A stretch of 64,000 nt of DNA from Aromatoleum bremense (lineage in GTDB: Bacteria; Pseudomonadota; Gammaproteobacteria; Burkholderiales; Rhodocyclaceae): positions 3,720,001 to 3,784,000 of the forward strand of contig NZ_CP059467.1 of the NCBI RefSeq assembly GCF_017894365.1, written 5' to 3'. Of this stretch, positions 36,027-47,135 are shown piece after piece. Made by a program: the position numbers and the translations under genes. Position 1 is the stretch's first letter. Each line of letters starts with the position of its first letter. The notes beneath the pieces were generated by a model. It was given only the letters and a program-made list of their open reading frames with translations, did not search any database and had not been told where the DNA came from.

Positions 36027-37387
36027 ACATTCTCGAATACCTGATCCCGTTCGTTCTCGCGCTCGGCCTGCTGATCCTCGCTCACGAGCTGGGCCATTAC
36101 CTGATCGCGCGCGCGTGCGGCGTCAAGGTGCTGCGTTTCTCGATCGGGTTCGGGCGCCCGCTGCTGCGCTGGACTGCCGGTGCCGACCGGACCGAATGGG
36201 TGATCGCCGTGTTCCCGCTCGGCGGCTACGTCAAGATGCTCGACGAGCGCGAAGGCGAAGTCCCGCCGGCCGAATTGCACCGCTCCTTCAACCGGCAGTC
36301 GGTATGGCGGCGCTTTGCGATCGTCGCAGCCGGGCCGCTCGCCAATTTCCTGCTCGCGATCGTGCTCTATTGGGGCCTCTTCGCGACCGGCACCGAGGAG
36401 CTCAAGCCGCGGCTCGCGCTGACCGACGGGCCGAGCATCGCGGCGTCGGCGGGCGTGCGCGAGGGTGATCTCGTCGCCGCGGTCGATGACGAACCGGTAC
36501 GCAGCTGGCCCGAGCTGCGCTGGGTGCTGTTGCGCCACGCGCTCGACGCGCGCGAGGTGACGTTGCAGGTGCGCACTGCCGATGGCGGTGACGCGTTGCG
36601 CATGCTCGACCTGTCCGGCGTCGAGGTCGATGACGGCGAGAGCGACCTGATCGCGGAAATCGGCCTGCGCCCTTGGCGCCCGCTGATTCCGCCGGTGGTC
36701 GGGCGGATCATCCCGGATGGCGCCGCGGCGGCGGCAGGCATCAGGGAAGGCGACCGTTTCGTGTCGCTTGCCGGCGAGCCGGTCACGTCGTGGGTGGACT
36801 TCGTCGAGCGGGTGCGCAGCTCGCCCGGTGAACCGCTGCCGGTGCGGTTGATGCGCGGCGACACGCCGGTCGACACGACGCTCGTGCCCGAGGTGTCGGA
36901 GGACAGGGGCGAGCGCATCGGAAAGATCGGCGTCGCGGTGGCCGAGCCGCCCGGCGGGCGCGAGGAAATGTTCGCGGTCGTACGCTACGGCGTGGTCGAC
37001 GGGCTGTCGAAGGCGATGGCCCAGACGTGGGAAACGAGCGTGCTGAGCCTCAAGATGATGGGCCGCATGCTGACCGGCGAAGTGTCCTGGAAAAACCTCT
37101 CGGGACCGGTGACGATCGCAGACTATGCCGGGCAGTCGGCGAAGCTCGGATGGAACCATTACCTCAAGTTCGTCGCGCTGATCAGCATCAGCCTGGGAGT
37201 GCTGAACCTGCTGCCCATCCCGGTGCTGGATGGGGGGCATTTGCTGTATTATGTGATCGAAATTATCAAGGGCGGCCCAATTCCCGAGCGCGTGATGGAG
37301 ATCGGCCAGCAAATCGGTCTGGTTGCGCTTGCAATGTTGATGGCATTCGCCTTTTACAACGACATAACTCGTCTCATTTCTGGCTGA
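36023..37387 (+). CDS. rseP: Site-2 intramembrane zinc protease RseP
   Basis: The 454-residue protease has the HELGH zinc motif at residues 21-25, two central PDZ domains (around residues 130-200 and 225-300) and the C-terminal [13 protein letters not shown] with the third metal ligand. It cleaves anti-sigma factors in the envelope-stress pathway. It lies directly upstream of bamA, linking it to outer-membrane quality control. Confidence 0.96.
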   Translation: MNILEYLIPFVLALGLLILAHELGHYLIARACGVKVLRFSIGFGRPLLRWTAGADRTEWVIAVFPLGGYVKMLDEREGEVPPAELHRSFNRQSVWRRFAIVAAGPLANFLLAIVLYWGLFATGTEELKPRLALTDGPSIAASAGVREGDLVAAVDDEPVRSWPELRWVLLRHALDAREVTLQVRTADGGDALRMLDLSGVEVDDGESDLIAEIGLRPWRPLIPPVVGRIIPDGAAAAAGIREGDRFVSLAGEPVTSWVDFVERVRSSPGEPLPVRLMRGDTPVDTTLVPEVSEDRGERIGKIGVAVAEPPGGREEMFAVVRYGVVDGLSKAMAQTWETSVLSLKMMGRMLTGEVSWKNLSGPVTIADYAGQSAKLGWNHYLKFVALISISLGVLNLLPIPVLDGGHLLYYVIEIIKGGPIPERVMEIGQQIGLVALAMLMAFAFYNDITRLISG

Positions 37388-37394
37388 ATCCCTG

Positions 37395-39695
37395 ATGAAA
37401 CACAAGCTTCTCACCGGGCTGCTGACGGCCCTGTTCGCCGTCGCGCCGGTGCATGCGTTCGAACCTTTCGTCGTCAAGGACATCCGGGTCGAAGGCATCC
37501 AGCGAACCGAAGCCGGAACAGTATTCAACTACCTTCCGGTGCGGGTCGGAGAGACTTTCACCGAGGCGCAGGCCGCCGAGGCGATTCGCGGCCTGTTCGC
37601 CACCGGGTTTTTCAAGGACGTGCGGATCGAGGTCGAAGGGGACGTGCTGGTGGTGCTCGTCGATGAGCGTCCGGCGATCGCCCAGATCGACTTCGTCGGG
37701 GTCAAGGAGTTCGACAAGGAAGCGCTGAAGAAGGGGCTGCGCGAAGTCGGTCTCGCCGAATCCCGGATCTTCGACCGCTCGTTGCTCGAACGCGCGGAGC
37801 AGGAGCTCAAGCGGCAGTACCTGAGCCGCGGCAAATATGCCGCGGTGATCGAGACGACGGTCACGCCGCTCGAGCGCAACCGCGTCGGGCTGAACTTCAA
37901 GGTCGATGAGGGCGAAGTGGCGAAAATCCGCCAGATCGAGATCATCGGCAACAAGGCGTTCAAGGATTCCGAGCTGCTCGGCCTTTTCCAGCTGACCACT
38001 CCGGGGTGGCTCACCTGGTACACGAAGAACGACCAGTATTCGCGCCAGAAGCTCGCCGCCGACCTCGAAAACCTGCGTTCGCATTATCTCAATCGCGGCT
38101 ATCTCGACTTCAACATCGATTCCACGCAGGTTTCGATCACACCCGACAAGAAGGACATCTACATCTCGGTGAGCGCCACCGAAGGCGAGCGCTACACCGT
38201 CTCGGCAGTGCGCTTCGCCGGCGACCTGATCCTGCCCGAAGAGGAGTACCGCAAGCTGGCGGCGATCAAGCCGGGGGAGATCTTCTCGCGCGAAAAGCTG
38301 ACGGAGACGACGAAGGCGGTCGCGGACCGTCTCGGCAACGAAGGCTACGCTTTCGCCAACGTCAATGCGTCGCCCGAAGTCGACAAGGAAAAGCGCGAAG
38401 TCGCGTTCACGATCTTTGTCGACCCGGGCCGCCGCGTGTATGTCCGGCGCATCAACGTCGGCGGCAACACGAAGACCCGCGACGAGGTGGTGCGGCGCGA
38501 GATGCGCCAGATGGAAGGCGCCTGGTATGACGCCGAAGAGATCAACCGTTCGCGCACCCGCATCGACCGCCTCGGGCATTTCGAGGAGGTGACCGTCGAG
38601 ACGCCGGCGGTAACCGGCACCACCGACCAGGTCGACGTGAATTTCAACGTCAAGGAGCGCCCGACCGGCAACCTGACGCTCGGCGTCGGCTTCTCGAGCT
38701 CGGAAAACGTCGTGCTCTCCGCGTCGGTTTCGCAGCAGAACCTGTTCGGCAGCGGCAACGCGCTGACGCTCGCGCTCAATACCAGCGAGTCGAGCCGCAC
38801 CTATGCGCTGTCCTTCACGAACCCGTATTTCACGCAGGACGGCCTGAGCCTCGGCTGGGACGCCTATCACCGCACCTACGATCCGTCGGAATCGCTGTCG
38901 GTGGCGCCATACAAGACCGTGTCGTCGGGCGCGGGCCTGCGCATGGGCTATCCGATCGCAGAAGACGACGCGATCAACTTCGGCCTCGCCGTCGATCGCA
39001 CCGTCATCACGACGTTCGACGAGAGCCCGCAGCAGTACCTCGACTTCTGCGACCCGGACAAGGACGATTTCGACTGCGACTCCGTGACCAGCCTGGTCGC
39101 CACGGCCGGCTGGTCCCGCGACACACGTGACAGCACGTTCTATCCGCGCATGGGCAGTTACCAGCGCGTCTTCGGCGAGCTGAGCATCCCGCCCGGCGCG
39201 CTCCGTTACTACAAGCTCAATTACCAGTACCAGCACTGGTTCCCGTTCGGTCGCGACTACGCGCTGATGCTCAACACCGATCTGGGCTGGGGCAAGGGGT
39301 ACGGCGGCAAGCCGCTGCCGTTCTACAAGAACTTCTACGCCGGCGGCATCGGTTCGGTGCGCGGTTTCGACCAGAGCTCGATCGGGCCGAAGGATCCGAT
39401 CAGCGAAGACGCCCTGGGCGGCAACCGGCGCGTGATCGGCAACGCGGAATTCTATTTCCCGCTGCCGGGCACCGGCATGGACCGCTCGTTCCGCATGTCG
39501 GCCTTCTTCGACGTCGGCTCGGTGTGGGGCGAGGGCGACAAGGTGAACTTCGCCGACCTGCGCTACAGTACGGGGCTGGCGTTCTCGTGGAGTTCCCCAA
39601 TTGGCCCGCTCAAGTTCAGTTTCGGTGTTCCGCTGAAGAAGAAGGAAACGGACGAACTGCAGAAATTCCAGTTCCAGTTGGGCTCGGTCTTCTGA
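37395..39695 (+). CDS. bamA: Outer-membrane assembly factor BamA
   Basis: The 766-residue protein has a signal peptide (MKHKLLTGLLTALFAVAPVH A), five POTRA domains (to ~residue 420) and a C-terminal 16-strand barrel with GGIGSVRGFDQSSIGP, the conserved VRGF loop, and a terminal Phe (FQLGSVF). It inserts beta-barrel proteins. Intact. Confidence 0.97.
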   Translation: MKHKLLTGLLTALFAVAPVHAFEPFVVKDIRVEGIQRTEAGTVFNYLPVRVGETFTEAQAAEAIRGLFATGFFKDVRIEVEGDVLVVLVDERPAIAQIDFVGVKEFDKEALKKGLREVGLAESRIFDRSLLERAEQELKRQYLSRGKYAAVIETTVTPLERNRVGLNFKVDEGEVAKIRQIEIIGNKAFKDSELLGLFQLTTPGWLTWYTKNDQYSRQKLAADLENLRSHYLNRGYLDFNIDSTQVSITPDKKDIYISVSATEGERYTVSAVRFAGDLILPEEEYRKLAAIKPGEIFSREKLTETTKAVADRLGNEGYAFANVNASPEVDKEKREVAFTIFVDPGRRVYVRRINVGGNTKTRDEVVRREMRQMEGAWYDAEEINRSRTRIDRLGHFEEVTVETPAVTGTTDQVDVNFNVKERPTGNLTLGVGFSSSENVVLSASVSQQNLFGSGNALTLALNTSESSRTYALSFTNPYFTQDGLSLGWDAYHRTYDPSESLSVAPYKTVSSGAGLRMGYPIAEDDAINFGLAVDRTVITTFDESPQQYLDFCDPDKDDFDCDSVTSLVATAGWSRDTRDSTFYPRMGSYQRVFGELSIPPGALRYYKLNYQYQHWFPFGRDYALMLNTDLGWGKGYGGKPLPFYKNFYAGGIGSVRGFDQSSIGPKDPISEDALGGNRRVIGNAEFYFPLPGTGMDRSFRMSAFFDVGSVWGEGDKVNFADLRYSTGLAFSWSSPIGPLKFSFGVPLKKKETDELQKFQFQLGSVF

Positions 39696-39704
39696 GCGCC
39701 CCCA

Positions 39705-39770
39705 GGAAACGGCTTTGCCGTTTCCGCCCCCCGAGGGGGACAAGAAAACTTGGGGCGGCCCGGCGTTTTC
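39705..39770 (+). repeat. Palindromic intergenic repeat between bamA and skp
   Basis: A perfect 9-bp stem GGAAACGGC-ttt-GCCGTTTCC (39705-39725) is followed by a second C/G-rich inverted segment (CCCCCCGAGGGGG and GGGGCGGCCCGGCG). It resembles dispersed REP-like elements of betaproteobacteria and could attenuate transcription between bamA and skp. Confidence 0.5.
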
Positions 39771-39810
39771 TTGAGAGAACCCGATCTACCCGATTCCGTT
39801 GGAGAAGCAT

Positions 39811-40314
39811 GTGAAAGTTACGACCCTGACCGTTCTTGCCGCTGCGCTGCTGAGCGTTGCCGCGCCCGCCGCCCTGGCCGAGTCCAGGCTCGGTTTCGTC
39901 AATTCCGACCGGGTGATGCGCGAGGCCGCGCCGGCAGTGCGGGCGCAGCAGCGTCTCGAGAAGGAGTTCGAGAAGCGTGACCAGGAGCTTCAACGTCTCG
40001 GCAAGGAGCTGCAGGCGCTGCAGGAAGATCTCGAACGCAACGGCGTGACGATGGCCGAGGCCGACCGGCGCAACAAGGAACGATCGTTCAACGACCTGAA
40101 CCGGGACTTCCAGCGCAAGCAGCGCGAGTTCCGCGAAGACCTGAACCAGCGTCGCAACGAGGAGCTCGCGTCGGTGCTCGACCGCGCCAATCGCGCCGTG
40201 AAGCAGATCGCTGAAGCCGAGAAATACGACGTGATCCTGCAGGAAGCCGTGTACGCGAGCCCGCGCATCGACATCACCGACAAGGTGATCAAGGCGCTGG
40301 CGGACGGCAAGTAA
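39811..40314 (+). CDS. skp: Periplasmic OmpH/Skp chaperone
   Basis: The 167-residue protein starts at GTG 39811, 5 bp after a GGAGA ribosome site. It has a signal peptide (VKVTTLTVLAAALLSVAAPA) and a long, charged coiled-coil tentacle region. The end (YASPRIDITDKVIKALADGK) is conserved. It escorts unfolded outer-membrane proteins to BamA. Confidence 0.94.
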   Translation: MKVTTLTVLAAALLSVAAPAALAESRLGFVNSDRVMREAAPAVRAQQRLEKEFEKRDQELQRLGKELQALQEDLERNGVTMAEADRRNKERSFNDLNRDFQRKQREFREDLNQRRNEELASVLDRANRAVKQIAEAEKYDVILQEAVYASPRIDITDKVIKALADGK

Positions 40315-40326
40315 CCGCGGCGTTCC

Positions 40327-41334
40327 ATGTTCCGCCTGGATGAACTCGTCGAGCGCCTCGGCGGTGAACTGCTGGGTGACCCGGCAACGGCGGTGCGCCG
40401 CGTAGCGACCCTGGAGCAGGCCGGCGAAGGCGATCTCGCGTTCCTCGCGAATCCGAAATACCAGTCGCACCTCGCCGCGTGCGGCGCGTCGGCGGTCATC
40501 CTTGCGCCCGCTGCGCGCGAGCTGACCGTCCTGCCGCGCATCGTCACCGCCGATCCCTACATCTATTTCGCGCGCGTCGCGCAGCTCTTCAACCCGCCCG
40601 AAGCGTTCGTGCCGGGGGTGCATCCCGCGGCGAGCGTCGCGAGTCCCGTTCCTGCTTCGGTGACCGTCGCGGCCGGGGCGTCGATCGACGCCGACGTCGA
40701 GCTGGGCGAACACGTCGTCATCGGTCCGGGCTGCCGCATCGGGCGCGGCGCACGCATCGGCGCGGGCTCGCGGCTCAACGCCAATGTCACGATCTATCAT
40801 GACTGCGTGGTCGGGCGCGACTGCATCGTGCATGCCGGCGTGGTCATCGGCGCGGACGGGTTCGGCTTCGCGCGCGAGCGCGACGGCAGCTGGGTCAAGA
40901 TTCCGCAGGTCGGCCGCGTCGTCATCGGCGATGACGTCGAGATCGGCGCCAACACGACGATCGACCGCGGCGCGCTCGACGACACCGTCATCGGCGACGG
41001 CGTCAAGCTCGACAACCAGATCCAGATCGGTCATAACGTGCGCATCGGCGAGCGCACCGCAATCGCCGGCTGCGTCGGCATCGCCGGCAGCACGACGATC
41101 GGCGCGCGCTGCATGATCGGCGGCCAGGCCGGCATCATCGGGCACCTCGAGATCGTCGATGACGTCGTGGTGTCCGCGGGCACGCTGGTGACCAAATCAA
41201 TCCGCCGGCGCGGCGTCTACACCGCGAACCTGCCGGTGCAGGGCCACGCCGAATGGGTGAAAAACTTCGCCCACTTGCGCCATCTGGATGCGCTGGTCGA
41301 TAGAATACGCGCCCTCGAAGAACGCAAAGAATGA
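40327..41334 (+). CDS. lpxD: UDP-3-O-(3-hydroxyacyl)glucosamine N-acyltransferase
   Basis: The 335-residue trimeric hexapeptide enzyme performs the third step of lipid A synthesis. An N-terminal uridine-binding domain (residues 1-100) is followed by left-handed beta-helix repeats including [20 protein letters not shown] and [13 protein letters not shown] with the catalytic His region ([12 protein letters not shown]). Its stop overlaps the fabZ start. Confidence 0.97.
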   Translation: MFRLDELVERLGGELLGDPATAVRRVATLEQAGEGDLAFLANPKYQSHLAACGASAVILAPAARELTVLPRIVTADPYIYFARVAQLFNPPEAFVPGVHPAASVASPVPASVTVAAGASIDADVELGEHVVIGPGCRIGRGARIGAGSRLNANVTIYHDCVVGRDCIVHAGVVIGADGFGFARERDGSWVKIPQVGRVVIGDDVEIGANTTIDRGALDDTVIGDGVKLDNQIQIGHNVRIGERTAIAGCVGIAGSTTIGARCMIGGQAGIIGHLEIVDDVVVSAGTLVTKSIRRRGVYTANLPVQGHAEWVKNFAHLRHLDALVDRIRALEERKE

Positions 41335-41789
41335 AAAGCCCGGTGATCGCCATGGATATCAACGAAATTCTCCAGTACCTTCCGCACCGCTATCCCTTTC
41401 TGCTCGTGGATCGCGTGCTGGAGATCGAAGAAGGCAAGCGCATCCTCGCGTTGAAGAACGTGACGATGAACGAGCCGTTTTTTCCTGGCCACTTTCCGCA
41501 TCACCCGGTGATGCCGGGCGTGCTGATCGTCGAGGCGATGGCGCAGGCCGCCGCGCTGCTGTCGTTCAAGAGCATGGGCGTCAAGCCCGACGAGAACTCG
41601 GTGGTCTATTTCGCCGGCATCGACAACGTGCGCTTCAAGCGCCCGGTGGTCCCCGGCGACCAGCTGCTGTTCGACGTCGTCATCACGCAGAGCAAGCGCA
41701 ACATCTACAAGTACAAGGGCGTCGCCCGCGTCGGCGGCGAGCTCGCGACCGAAGCCGAGCTGACCTGCGCGCTCAAGACCTTGTCATGA
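41331..41789 (+). CDS. fabZ: 3-hydroxyacyl-ACP dehydratase FabZ
   Basis: The 152-residue hot-dog-fold dehydratase has [20 protein letters not shown] and [20 protein letters not shown] with the catalytic His and Glu. An alternative ATG at 41352 would give a slightly shorter N-terminus. It competes with LpxA for hydroxyacyl-ACP and overlaps lpxA. Confidence 0.97.
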   Translation: MKSPVIAMDINEILQYLPHRYPFLLVDRVLEIEEGKRILALKNVTMNEPFFPGHFPHHPVMPGVLIVEAMAQAAALLSFKSMGVKPDENSVVYFAGIDNVRFKRPVVPGDQLLFDVVITQSKRNIYKYKGVARVGGELATEAELTCALKTLS

Positions 41790-42556
41790 TCCATCCGACC
41801 GCCATCGTCCACCCGGGCGCTGCGCTCGGGGCAAACGTCGCCGTCGGCCCGTATTCGATCATCGGCGAGCACGTCGAGATCGGCGACAACACGCGCATCG
41901 GACCGCACGTCGTCATCGAAGGTCGCACCCGCATCGGGCGCGACAACGAGATCTTCCAGTTCTGCTCGATCGGCGCGGCGCCGCAGGACAAGAAATACGA
42001 CGACGAGCCGACGCGGCTCGAGATCGGCGACCGCAACACGATCCGCGAGTTCTGTTCGTTCAACGTCGGCACGAGCCAGGACGCCGGCGTGACCCGCGTC
42101 GGCAGCGACAACTGGGTCATGGCGTACGTCCACATTGCGCACGACTGCGAGGTCGGCGACCACACGATCTTCGCCAACAACGCGACGCTCGCCGGACATG
42201 TGCACGTTGGCGACTGGGCGATCCTTGGTGGTTTCACCGGCGTGCACCAGTTCGTGCGCGTCGGCGCGCACAGCTTCTGCGGCGTCGGCACCGTGCTGCT
42301 GCAGGATCTGCCGCCGTTCGTGACCGTCGCCGGCAATCCGGCGAAGCCGCACGGCATCAACAGCGAAGGCTTGCGGCGGCGTGGTTTTTCCGCCGAAGGC
42401 ATCGCGGCGATCAAGCGCGCGTACCGCGCCCTTTACCGCTCCGGGCTGAGCTTCGACGAAGCCCGCACGCGCATCGGCGAGATCGCCGCCGACCATTCCG
42501 AAGTCGCTCCGTTCGGGGCCTTTCTTTCGGCCTCCGCGCGCGGCGTCGTCCGCTGA
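41786..42556 (+). CDS. lpxA: UDP-N-acetylglucosamine acyltransferase
   Basis: ATG 41786 starts [20 protein letters not shown]. The 256-residue protein is mostly hexapeptide repeats with the catalytic His in [13 protein letters not shown] and [13 protein letters not shown]. First enzyme of lipid A synthesis. It begins within the fabZ stop and is followed by lpxB after 4 bp. Confidence 0.97.
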   Translation: MIHPTAIVHPGAALGANVAVGPYSIIGEHVEIGDNTRIGPHVVIEGRTRIGRDNEIFQFCSIGAAPQDKKYDDEPTRLEIGDRNTIREFCSFNVGTSQDAGVTRVGSDNWVMAYVHIAHDCEVGDHTIFANNATLAGHVHVGDWAILGGFTGVHQFVRVGAHSFCGVGTVLLQDLPPFVTVAGNPAKPHGINSEGLRRRGFSAEGIAAIKRAYRALYRSGLSFDEARTRIGEIAADHSEVAPFGAFLSASARGVVR

Positions 42557-42560
42557 GCCG

Positions 42561-43736
42561 ATGGCGACGCGCATCGCGATGGTCGCGGGCGAGGCCTCCG
42601 GGGATCTGCTCGCGAGCCACCTGATCCGCGCGATCCGCCAGAAAATCCCCGATGCGGAGTTCTACGGCATCGGCGGGCCGAAGATGCAGGCCGAGGGCTT
42701 CGACGCGCTGTGGCCGTGCGAGCGCCTCGCGGTGCATGGCTACGTCGATGCGCTGAAGCGTTATCGCGAGCTGTCCGGCATCCGCAAGGCGCTGCTGCGG
42801 CGCGTGCGGCAGGAACGGCCGGACGCGTTCATCGGCGTGGACGCGCCCGACTTCAACCTGTGGCTCGAAGGCAGGATCCGTTCGTCCGGCATTCCGGCGA
42901 TCCATTTCGTCAGCCCGTCGATCTGGGCGTGGCGCGGCGGGCGCATCAAGGGCATCGCGCGCTCGGTGTCGCACATGCTGTGCCTGTTTCCGTTCGAGCC
43001 GGCGCTGTACGAGAAGGCCGGCATCCCGGTGAGCTACGTCGGGCATCCGCTCGCCGACGTGTTCCCGCTCGCGCCGGACCGCGCCGCGGCGCGCGAACTC
43101 CTGAGCCTCCCTGCCGACTGCAGGATCGTCGCGCTGCTGCCGGGGAGCCGCCAGTCCGAGGTGCGCAATCTCGCGGCGACCTACATCGAGACGGCGCGTC
43201 TCCTCGCCGAGCGCCACCCGGACATCGGCTTCGTCGTTCCGCTGGCGACACGCGAGACGCGCGCGCTGTTCGAGCAGGCGCTGCACGCGGCCGACGCCGA
43301 CGAGCTGCCGATCCGCCTGCTGTTCGGCCATGCGGTCGAGGCGATGACGGCGGCCGACGTCGTGCTCGTCGCGAGCGGCACCGCGAGCCTTGAAGCGGCG
43401 CTGCTGAAGCGGCCGATGGTGATCAGCTACCGCATCGGCAAGTGGCAGTACCGGTTGATGAAACGCATGGCCTACCTGCCGTGGGTCGGCTTGCCGAACA
43501 TCCTGTGCAACGACAGCGTCGTACCCGAGCTGCTGCAGGACGACGCGACGCCGCAAGCGCTGGCCGACGCGCTCGACCGCTGGCTCAACGACGCCGACGC
43601 GTGTGCCGAGCTTGCGCTGCGCTTCGAGGCGCTGCATCGCGAGTTGCGCCAGGACACCGCCGGGCGTGCGGCGGCGGCGATCCTTCCCTACCTGAACCGG
43701 AGCCCCGAATGGAAGCCATCCCGGCAATCGGCCTGA
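42561..43736 (+). CDS. lpxB: Lipid A disaccharide synthase
   Basis: The 391-residue GT19 enzyme has [56 protein letters not shown] and [13 protein letters not shown]. It joins the two glucosamines of lipid A. It overlaps rnhB by 28 bp. Confidence 0.97.
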   Translation: MATRIAMVAGEASGDLLASHLIRAIRQKIPDAEFYGIGGPKMQAEGFDALWPCERLAVHGYVDALKRYRELSGIRKALLRRVRQERPDAFIGVDAPDFNLWLEGRIRSSGIPAIHFVSPSIWAWRGGRIKGIARSVSHMLCLFPFEPALYEKAGIPVSYVGHPLADVFPLAPDRAAARELLSLPADCRIVALLPGSRQSEVRNLAATYIETARLLAERHPDIGFVVPLATRETRALFEQALHAADADELPIRLLFGHAVEAMTAADVVLVASGTASLEAALLKRPMVISYRIGKWQYRLMKRMAYLPWVGLPNILCNDSVVPELLQDDATPQALADALDRWLNDADACAELALRFEALHRELRQDTAGRAAAAILPYLNRSPEWKPSRQSA

Positions 43737-44323
43737 TCTGCGGCGTCGACGAGGCCGGGCGCGGACCGCTCGCCGGTTCGGTCGTCGCCGCCGCGGTGAT
43801 CCTCGACCCGGCCCGCCCGATCGATGGCCTGAACGACTCGAAGAAGCTCACCGAGCGGGCGCGCGAACGCCTCGCGCCGCTGATCCGCGAGCGGGCGATC
43901 GCGTGGGCGGTCGCCGAAGCGAGCGTCGAGGAGATCGACCGCCTGAACATCCTGCACGCGACGATGCTGGCGATGCAGCGGGCGGTGGCCGCGCTCGGCT
44001 GCGTGCCGGACCTCGTGCGGGTCGACGGCAACCGCTGCCCGCCGCTGGCAGTGCCGGCCGAGGCGGTCGTCAAGGGCGACGCGACGGTGCCGGCGATCGC
44101 CGCGGCGTCGATCCTCGCCAAGACGGTACGCGACGCGCAGATGGTCGCGCTCGACGGCAAGTATCCCGCGTATGGTTTCGCGAGCCACAAGGGTTACCCT
44201 ACGGCTGAACATTTCCTCGCGCTGCGCCGCCACGGCGTTGCTGCGTGCCACCGCCGCAGCTTCGCGCCGGTGCGCGAGCTGCTCGACAATCCCGAACTCT
44301 GGCCTGCGGGGACGCTGACATGA
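43709..44323 (+). CDS. rnhB: Ribonuclease HII
   Basis: ATG 43709. The 204-residue enzyme removes RNA from RNA-DNA hybrids. [20 protein letters not shown] carries the catalytic [12 protein letters not shown] follows and [15 protein letters not shown] is typical of RNase HII. Standard lpxB-rnhB linkage. Confidence 0.96.
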   Translation: MEAIPAIGLICGVDEAGRGPLAGSVVAAAVILDPARPIDGLNDSKKLTERARERLAPLIRERAIAWAVAEASVEEIDRLNILHATMLAMQRAVAALGCVPDLVRVDGNRCPPLAVPAEAVVKGDATVPAIAAASILAKTVRDAQMVALDGKYPAYGFASHKGYPTAEHFLALRRHGVAACHRRSFAPVRELLDNPELWPAGTLT

Positions 44324-44775
44324 CTTTTCCTCACCTGATGCTGTTCCTGCACCTCGTCGGCGTCGTCGTGTGGGTCGGAGGAATGGCGTTCGCGTACCTG
44401 TGCCTGCGCCCCGCGGCGACCGCGCTGCCTCCGGCGCAGCGGCTGCCGCTGTGGGCCGCGGTATTCGCGCGCTTTTTCCCGCTGGTATGGACGAGCGTCG
44501 CGCTGATCGCCGCGAGCGGGGTTGCGATGCTGGTCGACACCGGCTTCGCGCGGGCGCCGGTCGCGTGGCACGTGATGCTCGTCACCGGCTTCGTGATGAT
44601 CGCAGTGTTCGTGTGGATCTGGGCAGGGCCGTGGCGCGCGCTGCAGGCGGCGGTGGCCGGCGAGAACTGGGCGGGTGGCGCGGTCGCGCTGAACCTCATC
44701 CGCCAGCGCGTCGCGTTCAACCTCGCGCTCGGCTTCGTCACGATCGCGATCGCGACGCTGGGGCTCGGGCTGTAA
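44320..44775 (+). CDS. CopD-like four-helix membrane protein
   Basis: The 151-residue protein overlaps the rnhB stop (ATGA). It has about four transmembrane helices and the start [20 protein letters not shown], typical of CopD/DUF-type haem or copper-associated membrane proteins. A His in the first helix may bind a metal. Exact function is unknown. Confidence 0.7.
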   Translation: MTFPHLMLFLHLVGVVVWVGGMAFAYLCLRPAATALPPAQRLPLWAAVFARFFPLVWTSVALIAASGVAMLVDTGFARAPVAWHVMLVTGFVMIAVFVWIWAGPWRALQAAVAGENWAGGAVALNLIRQRVAFNLALGFVTIAIATLGLGL

Positions 44776-44796
44776 GGGTCTGGCGGGCCGTTCGCA

Positions 44797-45582
44797 GTGA
44801 AAACGATCACTTCCCGCGACAATCCGGCCGTCAAACGCCTGCACGGGCTCGCGCATTCGGCGCGCGACCGGCGCAGCGAGGGCCGCACGCTGCTCGACGG
44901 TGCGCATCTCGTGCGGGCGGCGCTCGATGCGGGCTGGCCGCTGCACGAGCTCGTCGCCAGCGACCAGGGGCTCGCCCGCGCCGAGATTGCGGACCTGCTC
45001 GAGCGCTGCGCCGGCGTGCCGGCGATCCACCTCACCGACGCGCTGTTCGCGCACGTCAGCCCGGTCGACACGCCATCGGGCCTGATCGCCATCATCGACC
45101 TGCCGGCGCCGCCGTCGACACAGGCATTCACCGAATCGCTGCTGGTGCTCGACGGCGTGCAGGACGCCGGCAACCTCGGCACGATCCTGCGCACCGCGGC
45201 GGCCGCGGGCGTGCGCGACGTGCTGCTGGCGCCGGGCTGTGCGCAGGCGTGGTCGCCGCGCGTGCTGCGCGCCGGCATGGGCGGGCACTTCTGCCTGCGG
45301 ATCCATGAGCAGGCGGACGTCGCGGCGCTGCTGCAGCGCTACCCGGGACAGATCCTCGCGACGGGGCTCGGCGCCGGCGCGCGCGGCTTGTACGAAATGG
45401 ACTTGCGCGGAGCGGTCGCGTGGCTGTTCGGCGCGGAAGGCCGGGGGCTGTCTGCGGCGGTCGCGGCACTCGCGACCGACACGGTCGTCATTCCGATGCC
45501 GGGCGCGGTCGAGTCGCTGAACGTCGCGGCAGCGGCCGCGGTGTGCCTGTTCGAGCAGATGCGCCAGCGCCGCGCCGCATAG
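44797..45582 (+). CDS. TrmH/SpoU-family RNA 2'-O-methyltransferase
   Basis: The 261-residue protein has an N-terminal substrate-binding domain (SRDNPAVKRLHGLAHSARDR) and a C-terminal SPOUT fold with LVLDGVQDAGNLGTILRTAA (motif 1), WLFGAEGRGLS (motif 2) and IPMPGAVESLNVAAAAAVCL (motif 3). Acts on rRNA or tRNA ribose; the exact target is uncertain. Confidence 0.9.
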   Translation: MKTITSRDNPAVKRLHGLAHSARDRRSEGRTLLDGAHLVRAALDAGWPLHELVASDQGLARAEIADLLERCAGVPAIHLTDALFAHVSPVDTPSGLIAIIDLPAPPSTQAFTESLLVLDGVQDAGNLGTILRTAAAAGVRDVLLAPGCAQAWSPRVLRAGMGGHFCLRIHEQADVAALLQRYPGQILATGLGAGARGLYEMDLRGAVAWLFGAEGRGLSAAVAALATDTVVIPMPGAVESLNVAAAAAVCLFEQMRQRRAA

Positions 45583-45598
45583 CGCGACGCCGGGGCGG

Positions 45599-46276
45599 TC
45601 AAGCGGGCAGTTGCAGCGACGCGGCGACCTGCGCCGGGTCGGCGCCGGCGACGTGCGGGACCACGCCGAGCAGCGGCGCATCGATGCGCCGCCGCAGCGC
45701 TTCGAGGTTCTCGTCCGCGCGCAGCATCGCCGGGTCGATGCGGTTCGCGATCCAGCCGGCGAGCGTCAGGCCGCGCGCCGCGATCGCCTCGACGGTCAGC
45801 AGCGCATGGTTGATGCAGCCCAGGCGCATGCCGACGACGAGGATCACCGGCAGCCCGAGCTCGCGTGCCAGGTCCGCCGTGTCGTAACGCTCGCCGAGCG
45901 GCACGCGGAACCCGCCGACGCCTTCGACGATGACGATGTCCGCCTGCGCGCGCAGGCTCTCGAACGCTGCGCGGATGCGCGCCGGCTCGATGACGATGCC
46001 TTCCTCTGCGGCGGCGATGTGCGGGGCGACCGGCGTCTTCAGGCAGTAGGGGTTCAGCCGGTCGAGGCCAGGGTCGAAGCTGGAAGCCGCGCGCAGCTGC
46101 GCGGCGTCTTCGTTGAGCCATTCGCCGGCGACCCACTCGGCGCCGGCGGCGACCGGCTTCATGCCGAGCGCGCGGTGGCCGTCCCGCCGCGCCGCATGCA
46201 GCAGCGCGCAGGCGACGAAAGTCTTGCCGATCTCGGTGTCGGTTCCGGCGAGGAACCAGGCGCGGGGTTCAGTCAT
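45599..46276 (-). CDS. bioD: Dethiobiotin synthetase
   Basis: The 225-residue P-loop enzyme closes the ureido ring of dethiobiotin. [18 protein letters not shown] is the Walker A motif, KPVAAGAEW and [16 protein letters not shown] are family motifs. It is last in the minus-strand bioAFHCD operon and overlaps bioC. Confidence 0.95.
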   Translation of the reverse strand: MTEPRAWFLAGTDTEIGKTFVACALLHAARRDGHRALGMKPVAAGAEWVAGEWLNEDAAQLRAASSFDPGLDRLNPYCLKTPVAPHIAAAEEGIVIEPARIRAAFESLRAQADIVIVEGVGGFRVPLGERYDTADLARELGLPVILVVGMRLGCINHALLTVEAIAARGLTLAGWIANRIDPAMLRADENLEALRRRIDAPLLGVVPHVAGADPAQVAASLQLPA

Positions 46277-47135
46277 CTGTCGATCCTTCGGTGGCCGCGG
46301 CGATGCCCGCGCCGCAACCCGCGGCTTGCGCCGGTTTTCTCAGCGCGAGCAGGATCAGGTCATAGGTCGCAGGCAGCAGGCCGTCGTCGCGGCGATGCGT
46401 CTCGTAGCGTGTTTCGAGCACTTTCCAGGCCGCGCGGCCGAGCGGTTCGCGGCGCCGCTGCGCGCCGAGGCTGTGCGCGCCGATCGACTTGATGTCGCGC
46501 AGTAGCTGGCGCAGGTCGGGGGCGACGGCGAAGACGGGAAAATTGTCGTCGGCGATCGGTTCGAAGCCGGCCGCGACGGCTTCCGCGATCCAATGCTCGG
46601 ACGGGTGAAAGCGGATCGCATGCTCGGCGTCGTCCACAGTGGCGAAAGCGTCGCGCAGCTCCCACAGCGTGCGCGGCCCGAGCGTCGCGATCCACGCCTC
46701 GCCGCCGGGGCGCAAGACCCGCGCAAACTCGCCGAGCGCGAGCGCCGGTTCGCACCATTGCAGCGCGAGGCTCGACCAGACGGCGTCGATCGAGCCGCCG
46801 GCGAGCGGCAGCGCTTCGAGGTCGGCGCAAAGCGGTACCGGACGCGCGTGTTCCGGCCCGACTGCAGCGAGCCGGGCGAGCATCGCCGGCGCAAAGTCGA
46901 GTGCAATCAGCGTCGCCTGCGGACAAAGCCGCGCGAGCAGATCGAGGCCGTAGCCGGTCCCGCATCCGGCATCCACGACGCGGTGCAGCGGCGGCGCCGA
47001 CGCCAGCCGGGGGGCGGCGAACTCGGCGAGCCGGTGGCAGATCTCGCGCTGCACCGCGGCCGCGCTGTCATAGGTCGCAGCGGCGCGATCGAACGCGCGC
47101 CGCACCGCGTGTTTCGGGACCGTGCGGCTAACCAC
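46269..47135 (-). CDS. bioC: Malonyl-ACP O-methyltransferase
   Basis: The 288-residue SAM methyltransferase has [20 protein letters not shown] (motif I) and [20 protein letters not shown]. It masks the malonyl carboxyl so that fatty-acid synthesis can build pimeloyl. It overlaps bioH by 8 bp and bioD by 8 bp. Confidence 0.93.
   Translation of the reverse strand: MVSRTVPKHAVRRAFDRAAATYDSAAAVQREICHRLAEFAAPRLASAPPLHRVVDAGCGTGYGLDLLARLCPQATLIALDFAPAMLARLAAVGPEHARPVPLCADLEALPLAGGSIDAVWSSLALQWCEPALALGEFARVLRPGGEAWIATLGPRTLWELRDAFATVDDAEHAIRFHPSEHWIAEAVAAGFEPIADDNFPVFAVAPDLRQLLRDIKSIGAHSLGAQRRREPLGRAAWKVLETRYETHRRDDGLLPATYDLILLALRKPAQAAGCGAGIAAATEGSTDD

Noticed and set aside
37374..39743. Long minus-strand open frame opposite bamA
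   Set aside because: Antisense shadow; BamA is unambiguous.
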